NCBI GenBank assembly: GCA_026419775.2
Contig: JAOPGA020000879.1
Coordinates: 41,883-105,882, forward strand
Origin: Acrasis kona
Lineage: Eukaryota; Heterolobosea; Eutetramitea; Acrasida; Acrasidae
DNA length: 64,000 nt
Direction: 5' to 3'
Positions within the stretch are counted from its first letter, which is position 1; the number at the start of each line of letters is the position of its first letter. This document shows, piece after piece, positions 33,551 through 43,309 of this stretch. The notes beneath the pieces were generated by a model that ran no database searches, was not told where the DNA came from, and worked only from the letters and a program-made list of their open reading frames with translations. A program made the position numbers and the translations under genes.

Positions 33551-33616
33551 AAGTACATCTAGTCAACTTTTAAAAAACAAAAACCCGGAATTTATTATTT
33601 AATTTAACAGAGTCCC

Positions 33617-34774
33617 TTAATCCTTTAGGGCCTTTGGTGTTTGTTCATTGTCTGCCAAAACCATTTGTGCCCTACGTTCCCTTGCCAAACCTATGGCTTC
33701 TTGCATGGTTATCTCTCCCCTGTTTACTTTCGCTAAAGTATTATTGAAATGTTCGGCTACCTCTGGCTTCAGCGTCTTGACAAACTCTTCATTCGTCATC
33801 TCTAAAACCTGTTGAACTTCTGGATTAGCTGATAAGAACATTGCTTGTACATCTTCTTCTTGAAGCTCTCTGGCTACCTGATCTATCAAGTATCTGTAGA
33901 ATTTGTATGTTGCATCTTGTAGCATTTTTTCATTCTCGTCCAACTCGTAGTTTTCAATCACGACTTGTCTCAAGTAATCATCGTTATCTATCAAGTCCTT
34001 GTTGCTCTTCTTTATTATTTCGATTCTTTGAACGACTTCGGCCTCGCTCAATGGTTTGATGGCTGCATCAATCTTTCCGAATTCCTTCTGGACGTATTGG
34101 TCCAACTTCCACTTCTCTAATTGTAGAGGATGTGCCAAGTAGAAATGTAAGCTGCAGGATGTGCACACGCTGAATGTGCCGGTCTTCATTATCCAGTATT
34201 GGGGTTCGACCTCATCGAAATCTTGGAGGTCACCGTCGTAACATGCTCCATAGCAAGAGATTGTGCGTTCGTCATCGTATTGGGATGTAATTACAATGGC
34301 ACTATCGAAGCTGCTTCCATCACCACTTTCAATGTCAATGATTTCGGGCTACGCTTGTAAAAATTTGTAAAAAGTAAAAAATGAATTACCAATAGATCGT
34401 TCCACATGTTGGGATCGATTAATTCAGCACGTTCACTACCGACTGCTGATTCCCATTGTTGTGGATTGTTGATCCATAAATCATTCAAGAAATGTTTGTC
34501 TCCAGGTCTGCTGGGTTGCATAGTTTGTGCCCAACTTCTGATTGTGGGATTGGGATTGACATCGTATAGACGCACAATGGGCCTTTCTTCTCCCTCTGGT
34601 TGTTGGGTTTGTTGGGGTTGTAGTTCTCCGTCTTTTTTAACAACGTCGCTATATAGACGAGCTTTATTGTATAAGTCGAACAAAGAATTGTGATTGCTTA
34701 CATGTGACGGTGCATTGTGCGGGTTTTGCTTGGCGAAGAGCATGTCTTGCCGACCTTGAAATCATCCTGAACAT
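33617..34774 (-). CDS. Mitochondrial COX5B/Cox4-like zinc protein with long C-terminal extension
   Basis: Three exons (introns 34662-34701 and 34349-34389) give 358 residues. Splicing reveals an N-terminus MFRMISRSARHALRQAK ... SRLYSD: Arg/Ser-rich, no acids, with an R-x-Y/S cleavage-like site, a textbook mitochondrial presequence. Residues about 130-190 match the zinc fold of cytochrome c oxidase subunit Vb: DDERTISCYGACYD (C147, C151) and WIMKTGTFSVCTSCSLHFYL (C177, C180). COX5B sits on the matrix side of complex IV. The usual protein is about 100-150 residues; here a helical Glu/Lys-rich extension of roughly 165 residues follows the zinc domain. Assignment rests on the Cys spacing and targeting signal. 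Confidence 0.6.
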
Positions 34775-35259
34775 GATAAGGGCTGTGTAAAGATTTTAAA
34801 ATTTGGACAACTAAAACTAACCAATGAACGTTTTTGTAAAAGGCAAGGAATTTTTTAAATATCCAAGAAGAAACAGATTTCTATCCTAAACTCCTTTGAA
34901 GTGATGAATGAATGAACGTCACCTACTGAAGTTATATTCAAAATATTTATGAAATACATCATCAATCACAGACATACAGTTACTTGCGTTCGAAGACATG
35001 AATTGCATCAACAATCATCCGAAATTAAAGTCGAAAAATTTCAAAATGAAAAAATCTATGAGGTTGTCATACATACTCTTCAACAATTTTGGACTTATTT
35101 GACAACAACACCAAGAAGTACCTTATATCGAAAGACAAAACGAAACATTTTCGAAAGATATTGAAAGTTTAGGCAATAGAAAATTATCCCAATCGGTGAA
35201 CAAAGTTTTCTATCAATAGCATTTTATTCATGAGAAGGATTTAACAAACAATTATCAAA
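34775..35259. other. Intergenic region
   Basis: 485 bp. A plus-strand 71-codon ORF (34949-35164) lacks a recognisable domain and homogeneous coding character; I do not call it. No repeat or RNA gene is seen. Confidence 0.35.
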
Positions 35260-35839
35260 TTAATCACTTTCTTCTCCTTCCTGTGCCCATGCATCATAAT
35301 CTAAGGTCTGTTCCGGATAACCAGGTTCAAAACATATATTCAATTGTAAATTTTTGTCCTTGCAAAAGTCTTTTATGGTCATAGTTATACTCAATCCTGA
35401 TTTTGGGTTTACGCGTGTTTAACCATTTCTCAGCGAAATCTGAAAGTTCTGCAAAGTCTTTTTTGTGATCCTTGAAGCTCATTCTCCTCCAACCATCCAA
35501 ATTGTGTGTCTGGCGGATGTAATTGTCCACTGTCTTGAAGTTGTCTGCCGAAGAATAAATATAGCCGTCGTTGTTCAACCTGATACTGAGAAGTGTGACC
35601 AGATTAGAACCGAAAGAAATCATGCTCTTTTTAATGGTGGACAAATAAGTAACATGGTCAACAGTATATAACTTGTCCAGTTCGAAATGTTCTCGTTTTT
35701 TAAGATCCTCTGCACTAAGTACGTTACTTCTTGCATCCAGCAACCAACTTTTGAAAATCATGGATATACGGTCTAAACGAAATAATTTAGGGTCTTCTCT
35801 GGCCATGTAATCCATTTGATTCCTTTTAATGTTATACAT
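35260..35839 (-). CDS. Unrecognised 178-residue protein
   Basis: Two exons: a 43-nt intron (35370-35412, GTAAAC donor, AACTATGAC region, AAAAG acceptor) joins two otherwise conflicting frames exactly. The product is soluble and mixed in charge: MYNIKRNQMDYMAREDPKLF, a helical middle (DLKKREHFELDKLYTVDHVT), RLNNDGYIYSSADNFKT and an acidic C-terminus QTLDYDAWAQEGEESD. No signal peptide, membrane span or known motif. The well-formed C-terminus after splicing supports a real gene. Confidence 0.55.
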
Positions 35840-36574
35840 CGGGTATTGCGTTCTTTGTTTCAGATTTTATTTCTTATCAGAAAACTTTGATTATTTTCAA
35901 CGATTTGTATCTTTGTGACTGCGGTTGATCAATAAAATTATCTTCCTGACCAACCTCATATAACAATAAAAACAAAGTCCCTACAAAGAAATATAAAAGT
36001 GATGTGAAATTCTTGTTTTTGATTATGAAAATATTCTTCTACTGAAGTTCTACACATTGCATCTTAAAAGTTAAATTACTGATGAGGCGTTCATTTACCT
36101 TAAAGGAATACATACTCTTGGCATGAGTGGTTGCGATCAGATCACATCTCAAAGGACTACATACTCTTAATGTGCGAGGTTGCGATCAAATTACAGACGC
36201 AGAGCTCGAACACATCGAAATTATCTTGCGCTTATAAGGAGCTAGATACACGGAATGGAACATTATTATCCCCATAAAGCGTTCTTTTTTCAAAAGTTGT
36301 AGGATGGAGTTGAGAAGCAGAGAAGCAACAAACTAATAAACTACATTTTAGAATATTTCTTGATGTCTTTATAACTTCTAGTAATTGAGCGGACCATGTC
36401 GTAGTCAACAACACCTATTGTTTGAATTCGTAGTTGATTTCCTTCAATCAATACTAGGAGTATGCGTCGGGTAAAATAATTATAGGCGTGCTTTTTATTT
36501 TTGGCCTCGGGTTTCCCCTAATTATAAAAATACTATTGTATCAACGGAGTTTCGATCAAAAAAACAACACAACA
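35840..36574. other. Intergenic region with a 49-bp tandem repeat
   Basis: 735 bp between a minus-strand unknown and the plus-strand dehydrogenase. It contains an imperfect tandem duplication (36102-36199) and otherwise AT-rich sequence. The last 90 bases, with a pyrimidine/A-rich run before the ATG, presumably include the dehydrogenase promoter. Confidence 0.4.
36102..36199. repeat. Imperfect 49-bp tandem repeat (two units)
   Basis: Unit 1 begins AAAGGAATACATACTCTT at 36102; unit 2 begins AAAGGACTACATACTCTT at 36151. Both then contain a GGTTGCGATCA word at matching offsets. About 80% identical by eye. The words could be transcription-factor sites upstream of the dehydrogenase; that is inference. 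Confidence 0.6.
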
Positions 36575-37882
36575 ATGGCAGCACAATTGATTAGTAATGC
36601 TTACCAAGCGATCGTTGGCGACAAACCAACAGCAACAACTAATGAATTTAAAGAGAGACCAGATGGTGCAACTATGCAAGCACTTGTCTACAGAGGTAAC
36701 CAAAACGTAAACATGGAGTCCGTCCCAAGACCTTCCATTACCGAACCCAAAGACGCCATTATTAGAGTAACTGGTACAACCGTTTGTGGATCAGATCTAC
36801 ATTTATACCACAGTGAGATCATGCAACAACAATCCGGAGATATTCTAGGACACGAGTTCTGCGGTGTAGTTGACGAAGTCGGTCCCGCCTGCGGCCTCAA
36901 AATCGGCCAAAGGGTTGTAGCCTCATTCCAAATTGCTTGCGGCGAATGCGAATACTGTCAAAAGGGACTCAGCAGCATGTGCGATGTAACCAACAACTCC
37001 AAGGTCATGGAGTCACTATACGGACACCGCTTTGCAGGTCTATTCGGTTATTCACACTTTGCAGGAGGTTTTGCCGGTGGTCAAGCAGAGTACGTAAGAA
37101 TTCCATTCGCCGATACCAACTTGCTACCCCTACCCGATGATGTACCTGATGAAAAAGGACTATTCTTGAGCGACATTTTATCCACTAGTTACCATGCATG
37201 CTGGAGAGCAAAAATCGAACAAGGTGACGTCGTGGGTGTCTGGGGATGTGGACCAATTGGTCTTTTGTGCATTCACTGGTCGAAATTAATGGGCGCGTCG
37301 CGTGTCATTGCCATCGACAACGTACCAGACCGTCTAGAACGTGCCAAGCGCTTAGGAGCAGAAACCATCAATTTTGACGAGAAGGACACCGTCGAAGCAT
37401 TACAAGAATTAGCACCAGGAGGCATCCACAGAGCAATTGACTGTGCAGCATTTAGATACGCAAAAACATTATTACACAAAGTAGAGAGAGCAGTCGGATT
37501 AGAAACAGATCAAAGCGAAATTGTCAACGAATGCATCAAGACGGTTAGAAAATTCGGAACCATTGTTTTGATTGCAGATTATGCAGGATATTGCAACCAC
37601 TTCAACATTGGAGCAGTAATGGAGAAGGGAATAAGACTAGTAGGAGGTGGACAAGCACCAGTTCAAATGCACTGGAAAAAGATTTTACACGAATTCATTC
37701 AAACTGGAAAACTAGACCCCGCATTCGATGTAGTTGTGTCGCATAGGTTCCAAATTGAGGACATTCCAAAGATTTATCACTACTTTGATCGCAAGGAGAA
37801 GGACATTATGAAGACTTTTGTGCAAACAAAATTCTCTCAACCACCTGCACCAGGTTTCCCAACACTTAGCTCTTTAGAATAA
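36575..37882 (+). CDS. Zinc-dependent alcohol dehydrogenase (MDR superfamily)
   Basis: Intronless, 435 residues. Catalytic zinc site: C71 in TTVCGSDLHLYH and H93/E94 in LGHEFCGVVDEVG. Structural zinc loop: ACGECEYCQKGLSSMC (C122, C125, C128, C136). The NAD(P) site is GVWGCGPIGLLC followed by the acidic end VIAIDNVPDRLERAKRLGA, which favours NAD. The form resembles glutathione-independent formaldehyde dehydrogenase or sorbitol/threonine-type enzymes. Codon use is richer in C-ending codons (AAC, TTC, GGC) than in neighbours, as expected for a highly expressed gene. ATG 36575 is chosen; upstream in-frame codons start with non-ATG. Confidence 0.93.
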   Translation: MAAQLISNAYQAIVGDKPTATTNEFKERPDGATMQALVYRGNQNVNMESVPRPSITEPKDAIIRVTGTTVCGSDLHLYHSEIMQQQSGDILGHEFCGVVDEVGPACGLKIGQRVVASFQIACGECEYCQKGLSSMCDVTNNSKVMESLYGHRFAGLFGYSHFAGGFAGGQAEYVRIPFADTNLLPLPDDVPDEKGLFLSDILSTSYHACWRAKIEQGDVVGVWGCGPIGLLCIHWSKLMGASRVIAIDNVPDRLERAKRLGAETINFDEKDTVEALQELAPGGIHRAIDCAAFRYAKTLLHKVERAVGLETDQSEIVNECIKTVRKFGTIVLIADYAGYCNHFNIGAVMEKGIRLVGGGQAPVQMHWKKILHEFIQTGKLDPAFDVVVSHRFQIEDIPKIYHYFDRKEKDIMKTFVQTKFSQPPAPGFPTLSSLE

Positions 37883-38272
37883 ATTTTACTTTGAATTCAA
37901 ACGAAATGTGATTGATTTTTGTTATTCATTAATTACAACTGACTTTAAAAGGAGGGCCTTCAGAAGATCACAATATCATTAATCAATATAAATTCAGAAT
38001 CAAAAATCAGAATATCATTCAATAAAAACATCATAAATTGATTAGGGAGAAAACAATAATGATACGTAGTTATAACAAGCATATAATTTTATCATTATGG
38101 TTTGTTTACAATGTAATTTTCAAGATTGATTCGGGGATGCTCTGTTATTTGTTTAAACTTTCAAATTGTTTGCTTTTCCTCAAGATTTTTTATTTTACTT
38201 CCTTTTGGATCCGTTCTTGTACTTGTACAAAGTGTAAAATATGCTAATTTTAGATTTAATGTATTCATAAAA
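37883..38272. other. AT-rich intergenic region
   Basis: 390 bp between convergent genes. An ORF at 38038-38247 is only a product of AT-rich sequence (Ile/Phe/Leu/Cys-rich). AATAAA appears near 38020. Nothing else is seen. Confidence 0.4.
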
Positions 38273-39908
38273 TTATTCTTTATTATTTGAAGAAGAGAAG
38301 AATATGTTGCTTATTTTATGTACTTGCTCCTGCACTTCCATCAAAGAAAAGTTCTTTTGGTCCAATATAATATAAAATTCTTTCCCTCCAAAATACTTTC
38401 CCACCACCCATCCATCTCTCTTTGTTCTCATGTATGTCTCTTTCAGACCATCTTTGCTTCTAAAACAATAGTTAAGGTGCAACTTTGAAGTCAACTTACT
38501 TTCGGAACTCATTGTGTGCGTGTGCAATAATGTTGAGCGTTTCCTTCACACTAGCGCCAGAGCTGTTTAGGATCATGTTTTCCGAATCATCCGAATGTTG
38601 GTCGTCAAGTAGAATGGATTGTTTTTTCGCAAGTGATGTTTTGATGGCGAGGTTCATGTGGTTGAAATAAATGTATTTGTAGGTATCGTCAAAGGAGGGT
38701 ATGTAATTCATTCCTTCGGAGATGATGGTATTAAGTCTGTGGAGGTCTGTTAATATTTCGTCCGTTAATCGGTGATAAAATGATATTTTGGTAAAGATTG
38801 AATTATCCACAAAGAACAATACTGTGATCCGTTGGTGCTGAACAATGTTAGTAACTTGATGAATAATTTAACTTACTTTATAAACTATAATGTGACACTC
38901 TGTTTGCTTCTCTCCTAGTATTACTTTTGGAGCCGAAAACCTTGTTTCGTTGTTTTTAATGTTCTCAGGACCTGTCAAGAGTCCATCGGCTCGTACGCTT
39001 CTGCGAGACGACTGACCTCCATTAAGTTCGCGGAATCTATCCTCTAGAAGAGATGGCATGTAGTTGGAGATTGTTCTCACTTCTTCGTGGTTAATTCCCC
39101 CACTAAACAACAAATAATGGTCGAACATGAACATTGCAGCATGGATGGCGTTTCTTGGCACCTCCGGACTTGGAGATAAATTAGTACTTGGTTTATTGAA
39201 TGTATTGCAGGTGGTGTTGATGAATGATTGAACGTGGAGGAATAAACTTGGATCAACAGGCAGAAAGTGTATACCATCAAGTACATTAAAAACATTCATG
39301 CTTGAAGAGATGTTTGCAGGCAAAACCGGTTTACTAAAGAAGGATAATGTAGAGAGGTATCTAGAATAGAACAAGTCCAGTGTGTTCTTAAGATGATCCA
39401 CTCCATTTTTCTGGTAAATGTCCTCCATCTTCCCCTTGAACACTCGAAAAGTCTGGTACGCTGTTGATAAGACGCTTTGTAGTATTTTGTAAGGTAAGTC
39501 ATAATCTTCATAAAGTGAAAAGTCTTTGATTCTTGGTATTTTGCTTTGATCTGGCGTTACGTTTTTTGTTGTATCAGCTTGTCTTAAAAGATTGACCGAC
39601 ATAACAACCCAATAACCAGGTTCGACTTGCAATAAGACGTATCTCTTGTTGTCGCAAAGTATAGTTTCGCACTGCTCTTTTTCATTCGTAGTAAAAGTAC
39701 TGTTGAATATAATGATAACTGATGTACAAACAACTCACTTGGTAAACATGGCTATCGCCTCAGCTAATCCTATACTACGCATTTTCTCGTTTAATTCTAA
39801 TTCTCGTGGGAAAAATGTAAGCATCTTCAAGTAATCATCTTCCTCTCGTTTTCCTTGAAACTTTGAATTGAATATGAAGAACCGGTGGAAAACAATCCCT
39901 GTTGACAT
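38273..39908 (-). CDS. ccz1: CCZ1, subunit of the Mon1-Ccz1 Rab7 exchange factor
   Basis: Four exons (introns 39700-39738, 38838-38876 and 38460-38499) give 505 residues. With Mon1 it activates Rab7/Ypt7 in early-to-late endosome and vacuole fusion. It follows human CCZ1 throughout: RFFIFNSKFQ and LTFFPRELELNEKMRSIGLA at the start, PGYWVVMSVN, LDGIHFLPVDPSLFLHVQSF + IN, YLLFSGGINHEEVRTISNYM, YIYFNHMNLAIKTS and the last strand pair WVVGKYFGGKEFYIILDQKN ending near ISNIFF. These are the three longin-like layers of the protein. Each intron has a typical donor and an ACTAAC-type branch (for example TTACTAACATTG in intron 2). Confidence 0.92.
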
Positions 39909-40546
39909 TTCTAACTAGTCAACCAAGCAGACAAAACCTATTGCCACCCATAAGAATGTTACATACAAAATACTTGAAAAGGATGCAGTGGGGTTTTGGA
40001 AAGATTTCTCAAGGATAATTGTAAACATATCAATCCGCCTCGCAGAGGACGAACTTAAAAAAACTAGCAGGACCATTATCCTCTGAGCTTATCCAATACA
40101 AGCATCGATTCTGCAAGGTTGGAAAGTATTAAGTAACATAGACGATCTATCGGCAAAAAATCAAAAGTTAGCATAAGATGACTTTTTGCAGGAAACTGTT
40201 CACAACAGTCATATTGGATATGATCATTTCGTTTGTGCCGTTTTTTGACTTATCGCGTTGTACAGCTGTTTCATCACGGTGGAACGATGTAGTATCGAAT
40301 TGTTAAAGTGCTAATCAAATGAGGAAATACGAACAAATCTATTCTTCAATTGTAAACAAGCACTTTTACAAATTGCGTGAAAGTTTCAAATTGCACGAAA
40401 GTGTCAAATTAAAAAAATTGAAGATCTACAGAAGAGACGCCAGGACACTATTGGAGACATTATCAAGATACCCAACTTTATCTTTGTGAAGTACTGAGAA
40501 GATTCAATTGTCATGTTTCAAATGATTTTTAAAATAAAAAATGTAC
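39909..40546. other. Intergenic region with a short tandem repeat
   Basis: 638 bp. At about 40370-40410 the word CAAATTGC(G/A)(T/C)GAAAGT is repeated about every 17 bases (two full copies and a partial third). No gene or RNA is recognised. Confidence 0.4.
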
Positions 40547-41254
40547 TTAATCCCATTTTATTGTTGGTATGTGTTTTGTGATAACATCTTTAATCTCCTG
40601 CAAGCAACGTTCTAAATTGTCGTTAACGAGCACAACGTCGAAAAGATTGTTTTCATTCTTGTCTGCAATTTCAACTTCTTTGATTGCATTTTTAAGTCGA
40701 ACTTGTATAACGTCCTCTGTTTCAGTTCCTCTTTTTCTGAGCCTTTGTTCTAGAACCTCAAAATTGGGTGCCTTCACAAAGATAACAACTGGGTTCAAGT
40801 CTGAACTAAATTTAACTTGTGTAGCGCCCTGATAGTCAATATCAAGAATACACTACAAGTATTAGTGTTGTGTTAAATGTCAATCTTACACATTTGGATG
40901 CCAAAACGTTCTTGACTGCCTCAATACTGGTTCCGTAGTACTTTGTGTGTACATGTGCATATTCTACAAAGGCTTTCTTTTCGATGAGGTTTGTGAAAAC
41001 TTCCTTTTAACATGAGAAACTGTTTTTAAAAAATTTAACTTACATTTGTAACAAAGTGATAGTCCACACCATCAACTTCTCCTAAGCGTGGCAGTCTTGT
41101 AGTGTGGCTTACGGAGAAGCCGAACTTACTGCGGTGATTTTCCATCAGTTTTGATATTAAAGTACCCTTCCCAACGCCTACAGAGTTAGATAATGTGAAA
41201 ATTTTAGTTACCTGAAGCTCCACATATGATAATAGGTCTCAAAGATGCGCTCAT
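40547..41254 (-). CDS. guk1: Guanylate kinase
   Basis: Four exons (introns 41178-41211, 41004-41043 and 40853-40889) encode 198 residues, the usual length. It phosphorylates GMP to GDP with ATP. P-loop: [19 protein letters not shown], with intron 1 splitting the GASG codon run. GMP-binding: [20 protein letters not shown]; then [19 protein letters not shown], and the Walker B-like [10 protein letters not shown] strand is restored by intron 3. [16 protein letters not shown] is the lid arginine region. The ATG is 26 bp from the divergent start of the next gene. Confidence 0.95.
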
Positions 41255-41280
41255 TGTGTGTTATTTATTTGTTTTTGTCA

Positions 41281-41787
41281 ATGTTAGATACTTTACAATA
41301 TTCAACGTTAAAAATCTTGATGGATGAGGAGAGGATTTTGTTCGATGATAAAAACGCGAAAAAATACACAACACCACACGATCAAATCAAAAATGCAGTA
41401 GAACAAGCCAGACTAAAATATGAAGAGGAATTCCTTGACCGAGACTACCACATTGACGATGATGATTCAACAAAATCAAGCGAGGCGATTGTCACGTGTG
41501 CACATAAAAAATCTCTGGCGTTTGAAATAAACCGTCATTTGAAGTTATTCATTTCAAAACAATACCTCTCACCTCATAAAATAAATCAACTATTAGAGTA
41601 TGAACTAAAAGAAGTTGTAGTATATAAATACGTAAGGAGTTTCTTCTTATCAAAGTCAATAGGCGACATTACTAGAGGGGCAAACACAACCAGAGAAGTC
41701 GTAACAAAAATGTTAAACGAGTACCAAAAATGCCTAAGCAACAACATTCGAGATTTTTTTAAAAAAATACACAACCAAACAAGTTAG
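41281..41787 (+). CDS. Unrecognised acidic/helical protein
   Basis: 168 residues from ATG 41281 (an internal ATG at 41320 is equally plausible; an upstream ATG at 41245 would overlap guk1). Mostly charged helix: NAVEQARLKYEEEFLDRDYH, an IDDDDSTKSS loop, then INQLLEYELKEVVVYKYVRS. No known motif. The following gene starts 50 bp on, in the same direction, and a 34-nt intron (41776-41809, weak GTTAGA donor) would join the two frames into one 658-residue protein. I cannot decide between two genes and one. Confidence 0.55.
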   Translation: MLDTLQYSTLKILMDEERILFDDKNAKKYTTPHDQIKNAVEQARLKYEEEFLDRDYHIDDDDSTKSSEAIVTCAHKKSLAFEINRHLKLFISKQYLSPHKINQLLEYELKEVVVYKYVRSFFLSKSIGDITRGANTTREVVTKMLNEYQKCLSNNIRDFFKKIHNQTS

Positions 41788-41836
41788 AAACTCACTGTGC
41801 GCTATACTAGGACAAGTGACGGAAAAGTCCACAACA

Positions 41837-43291
41837 ATGTTATCCGACGAACTCATCAAGAAGATTTTTACAAAAAAGTACGACAACTCCACAGAGTCCT
41901 CTCTTATAGAAGACACAACCGTGGAAGAGGTTGGAGGCTGTATCTTTCCTAATGCGGAGAAGAGGGAGAAGTACAAAAATCTAATTAAAGACCTGACGGA
42001 GGCCATCAACCAACACATTTACATGTTAAATAAAACGAAAAATCTACCTAAAATCTTACAAAGTGCGCAAGCATTTGAAATTATGCGCGCCTACTTGAGC
42101 ATTATAATGGAATTGTCAACTGATGATTCACCTGACATTATAAGAGAAAGAAATTCTGATTTTTTCCCTTCCAATTCCATAGATGAATATGGTTTCTTGT
42201 TTAGTTGTTTAATTGATGGTTTGTGTTCTTCTTTTGTTGATTTGGTTCATTTTGAAGCAAGGTACATTGGCATTACTCAAGAAATATGTGTAATGGAAAT
42301 GCATTACATTTGTTTAGAATATATTCCGAAGTTATTTGTATCTGCTATTAATTATCAAGACCCAAAACCAGATTCTATCTTGAATATTTCATTTGATCAA
42401 CAACAAGTCGAACAAGAACCTAAATCTTTAAATACTATTGCTTTTGAACTTGAAGATGTCGTTAATTCAATGTTGCCTTATATTGTGTACGCCTTCTTGT
42501 ACGCTTGGTATCCAAATAGTCAACAGTTTTATTTTGATGAGATTATGAATAGAATGTCAAATAAAAGTAAAGATATTAATATTGAGGCACAGAAGATTTT
42601 ATTTACATTTGAAAAAATGTCTGAATTTCAAAATTATATTAGTAATAAGGGACCTGTAAATAAAGATTTACTTGTAAATAAAGAGAAGGTGCCCAACGAA
42701 CAGATTGTGGCCCTGTATAAGAAAGTGTTCAGTAACGTGGTCAATGAGAGATTAGAGGAGTGTAAAAATTATCTCCACAAGTTGACCATCGCCCAAAAGA
42801 AGGAGATGGATGGTTACAATTTACTACTGGCTGAGTTAAAAGACATTGATATGTTCCTACAAAGTGCAGATCCAAATGAGGACCTAGCTAAAAAACTAAG
42901 AAAAGAACAAGATCTTCGAAAAAAAGATTTCAGTGACTCTAGGGATAAACAAACCAAGTATGGCGCTTATATATCCTCGCTTCAGGAGGCCATCAATAAG
43001 CACAATGGCGAAGAAGATGGTTTAATCACCACAAAACAGAGAAGTAAATTACAATGGCATGACTTGTTTAAAAAGGACATCATCAATGTTAAAGAGTCAG
43101 ATAGAGGAGTTGTGTACAAGTTAATGGGTGACACTGGTAGAAGGTATGCATGTTACGAATCACTAATGGACTACGTCAAAGCTATATTTTATTTTCACCA
43201 CACAGATGGATTTGATTACGTAGATCACATGAAACAAGCAGTAAACAAGAACTCACAAATGATTACCGACTTGTCAACCCATCTAGAATGA
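41837..43291 (+). CDS. Unrecognised helical protein
   Basis: 484 residues from the first in-frame ATG. Helix-rich and soluble: KREKYKNLIKDLTEAINQHI, FVDLVHFEARYIGITQEI, a conserved-looking centre, then coiled segments (DLAKKLRKEQDLRKKDFSDS) and a C-terminus GDTGRRYACYESLMDYVKAI. No family is recognised. It may be the second part of the preceding gene (see 41281-41787). Its last codon lies 18 bp from the convergent stop of the next gene. Confidence 0.6.
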   Translation: MLSDELIKKIFTKKYDNSTESSLIEDTTVEEVGGCIFPNAEKREKYKNLIKDLTEAINQHIYMLNKTKNLPKILQSAQAFEIMRAYLSIIMELSTDDSPDIIRERNSDFFPSNSIDEYGFLFSCLIDGLCSSFVDLVHFEARYIGITQEICVMEMHYICLEYIPKLFVSAINYQDPKPDSILNISFDQQQVEQEPKSLNTIAFELEDVVNSMLPYIVYAFLYAWYPNSQQFYFDEIMNRMSNKSKDINIEAQKILFTFEKMSEFQNYISNKGPVNKDLLVNKEKVPNEQIVALYKKVFSNVVNERLEECKNYLHKLTIAQKKEMDGYNLLLAELKDIDMFLQSADPNEDLAKKLRKEQDLRKKDFSDSRDKQTKYGAYISSLQEAINKHNGEEDGLITTKQRSKLQWHDLFKKDIINVKESDRGVVYKLMGDTGRRYACYESLMDYVKAIFYFHHTDGFDYVDHMKQAVNKNSQMITDLSTHLE

Positions 43292-43309
43292 TGACATAAT
43301 AATAAACAT

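Noticed and set aside
34949-35164. Plus-strand 71-codon ORF
   Set aside because: No recognisable domain, no clear splice extension, and it lies in the upstream region between two minus-strand genes.
35370-35412. Apparent frameshift in the 178-residue unknown gene
   Set aside because: A 43-nt intron with normal ends joins both frames exactly, so no error is needed.
38038-38247. Plus-strand ORF rich in Ile, Phe, Leu and Cys
   Set aside because: Produced by AT-rich sequence between convergent genes; no signal peptide or membrane topology that makes sense.
40370-40410. Short CAAATTGC-type repeats considered as a CRISPR-like array
   Set aside because: Units are about 17 bp, imperfect, without spacers, in a eukaryotic intergenic region.
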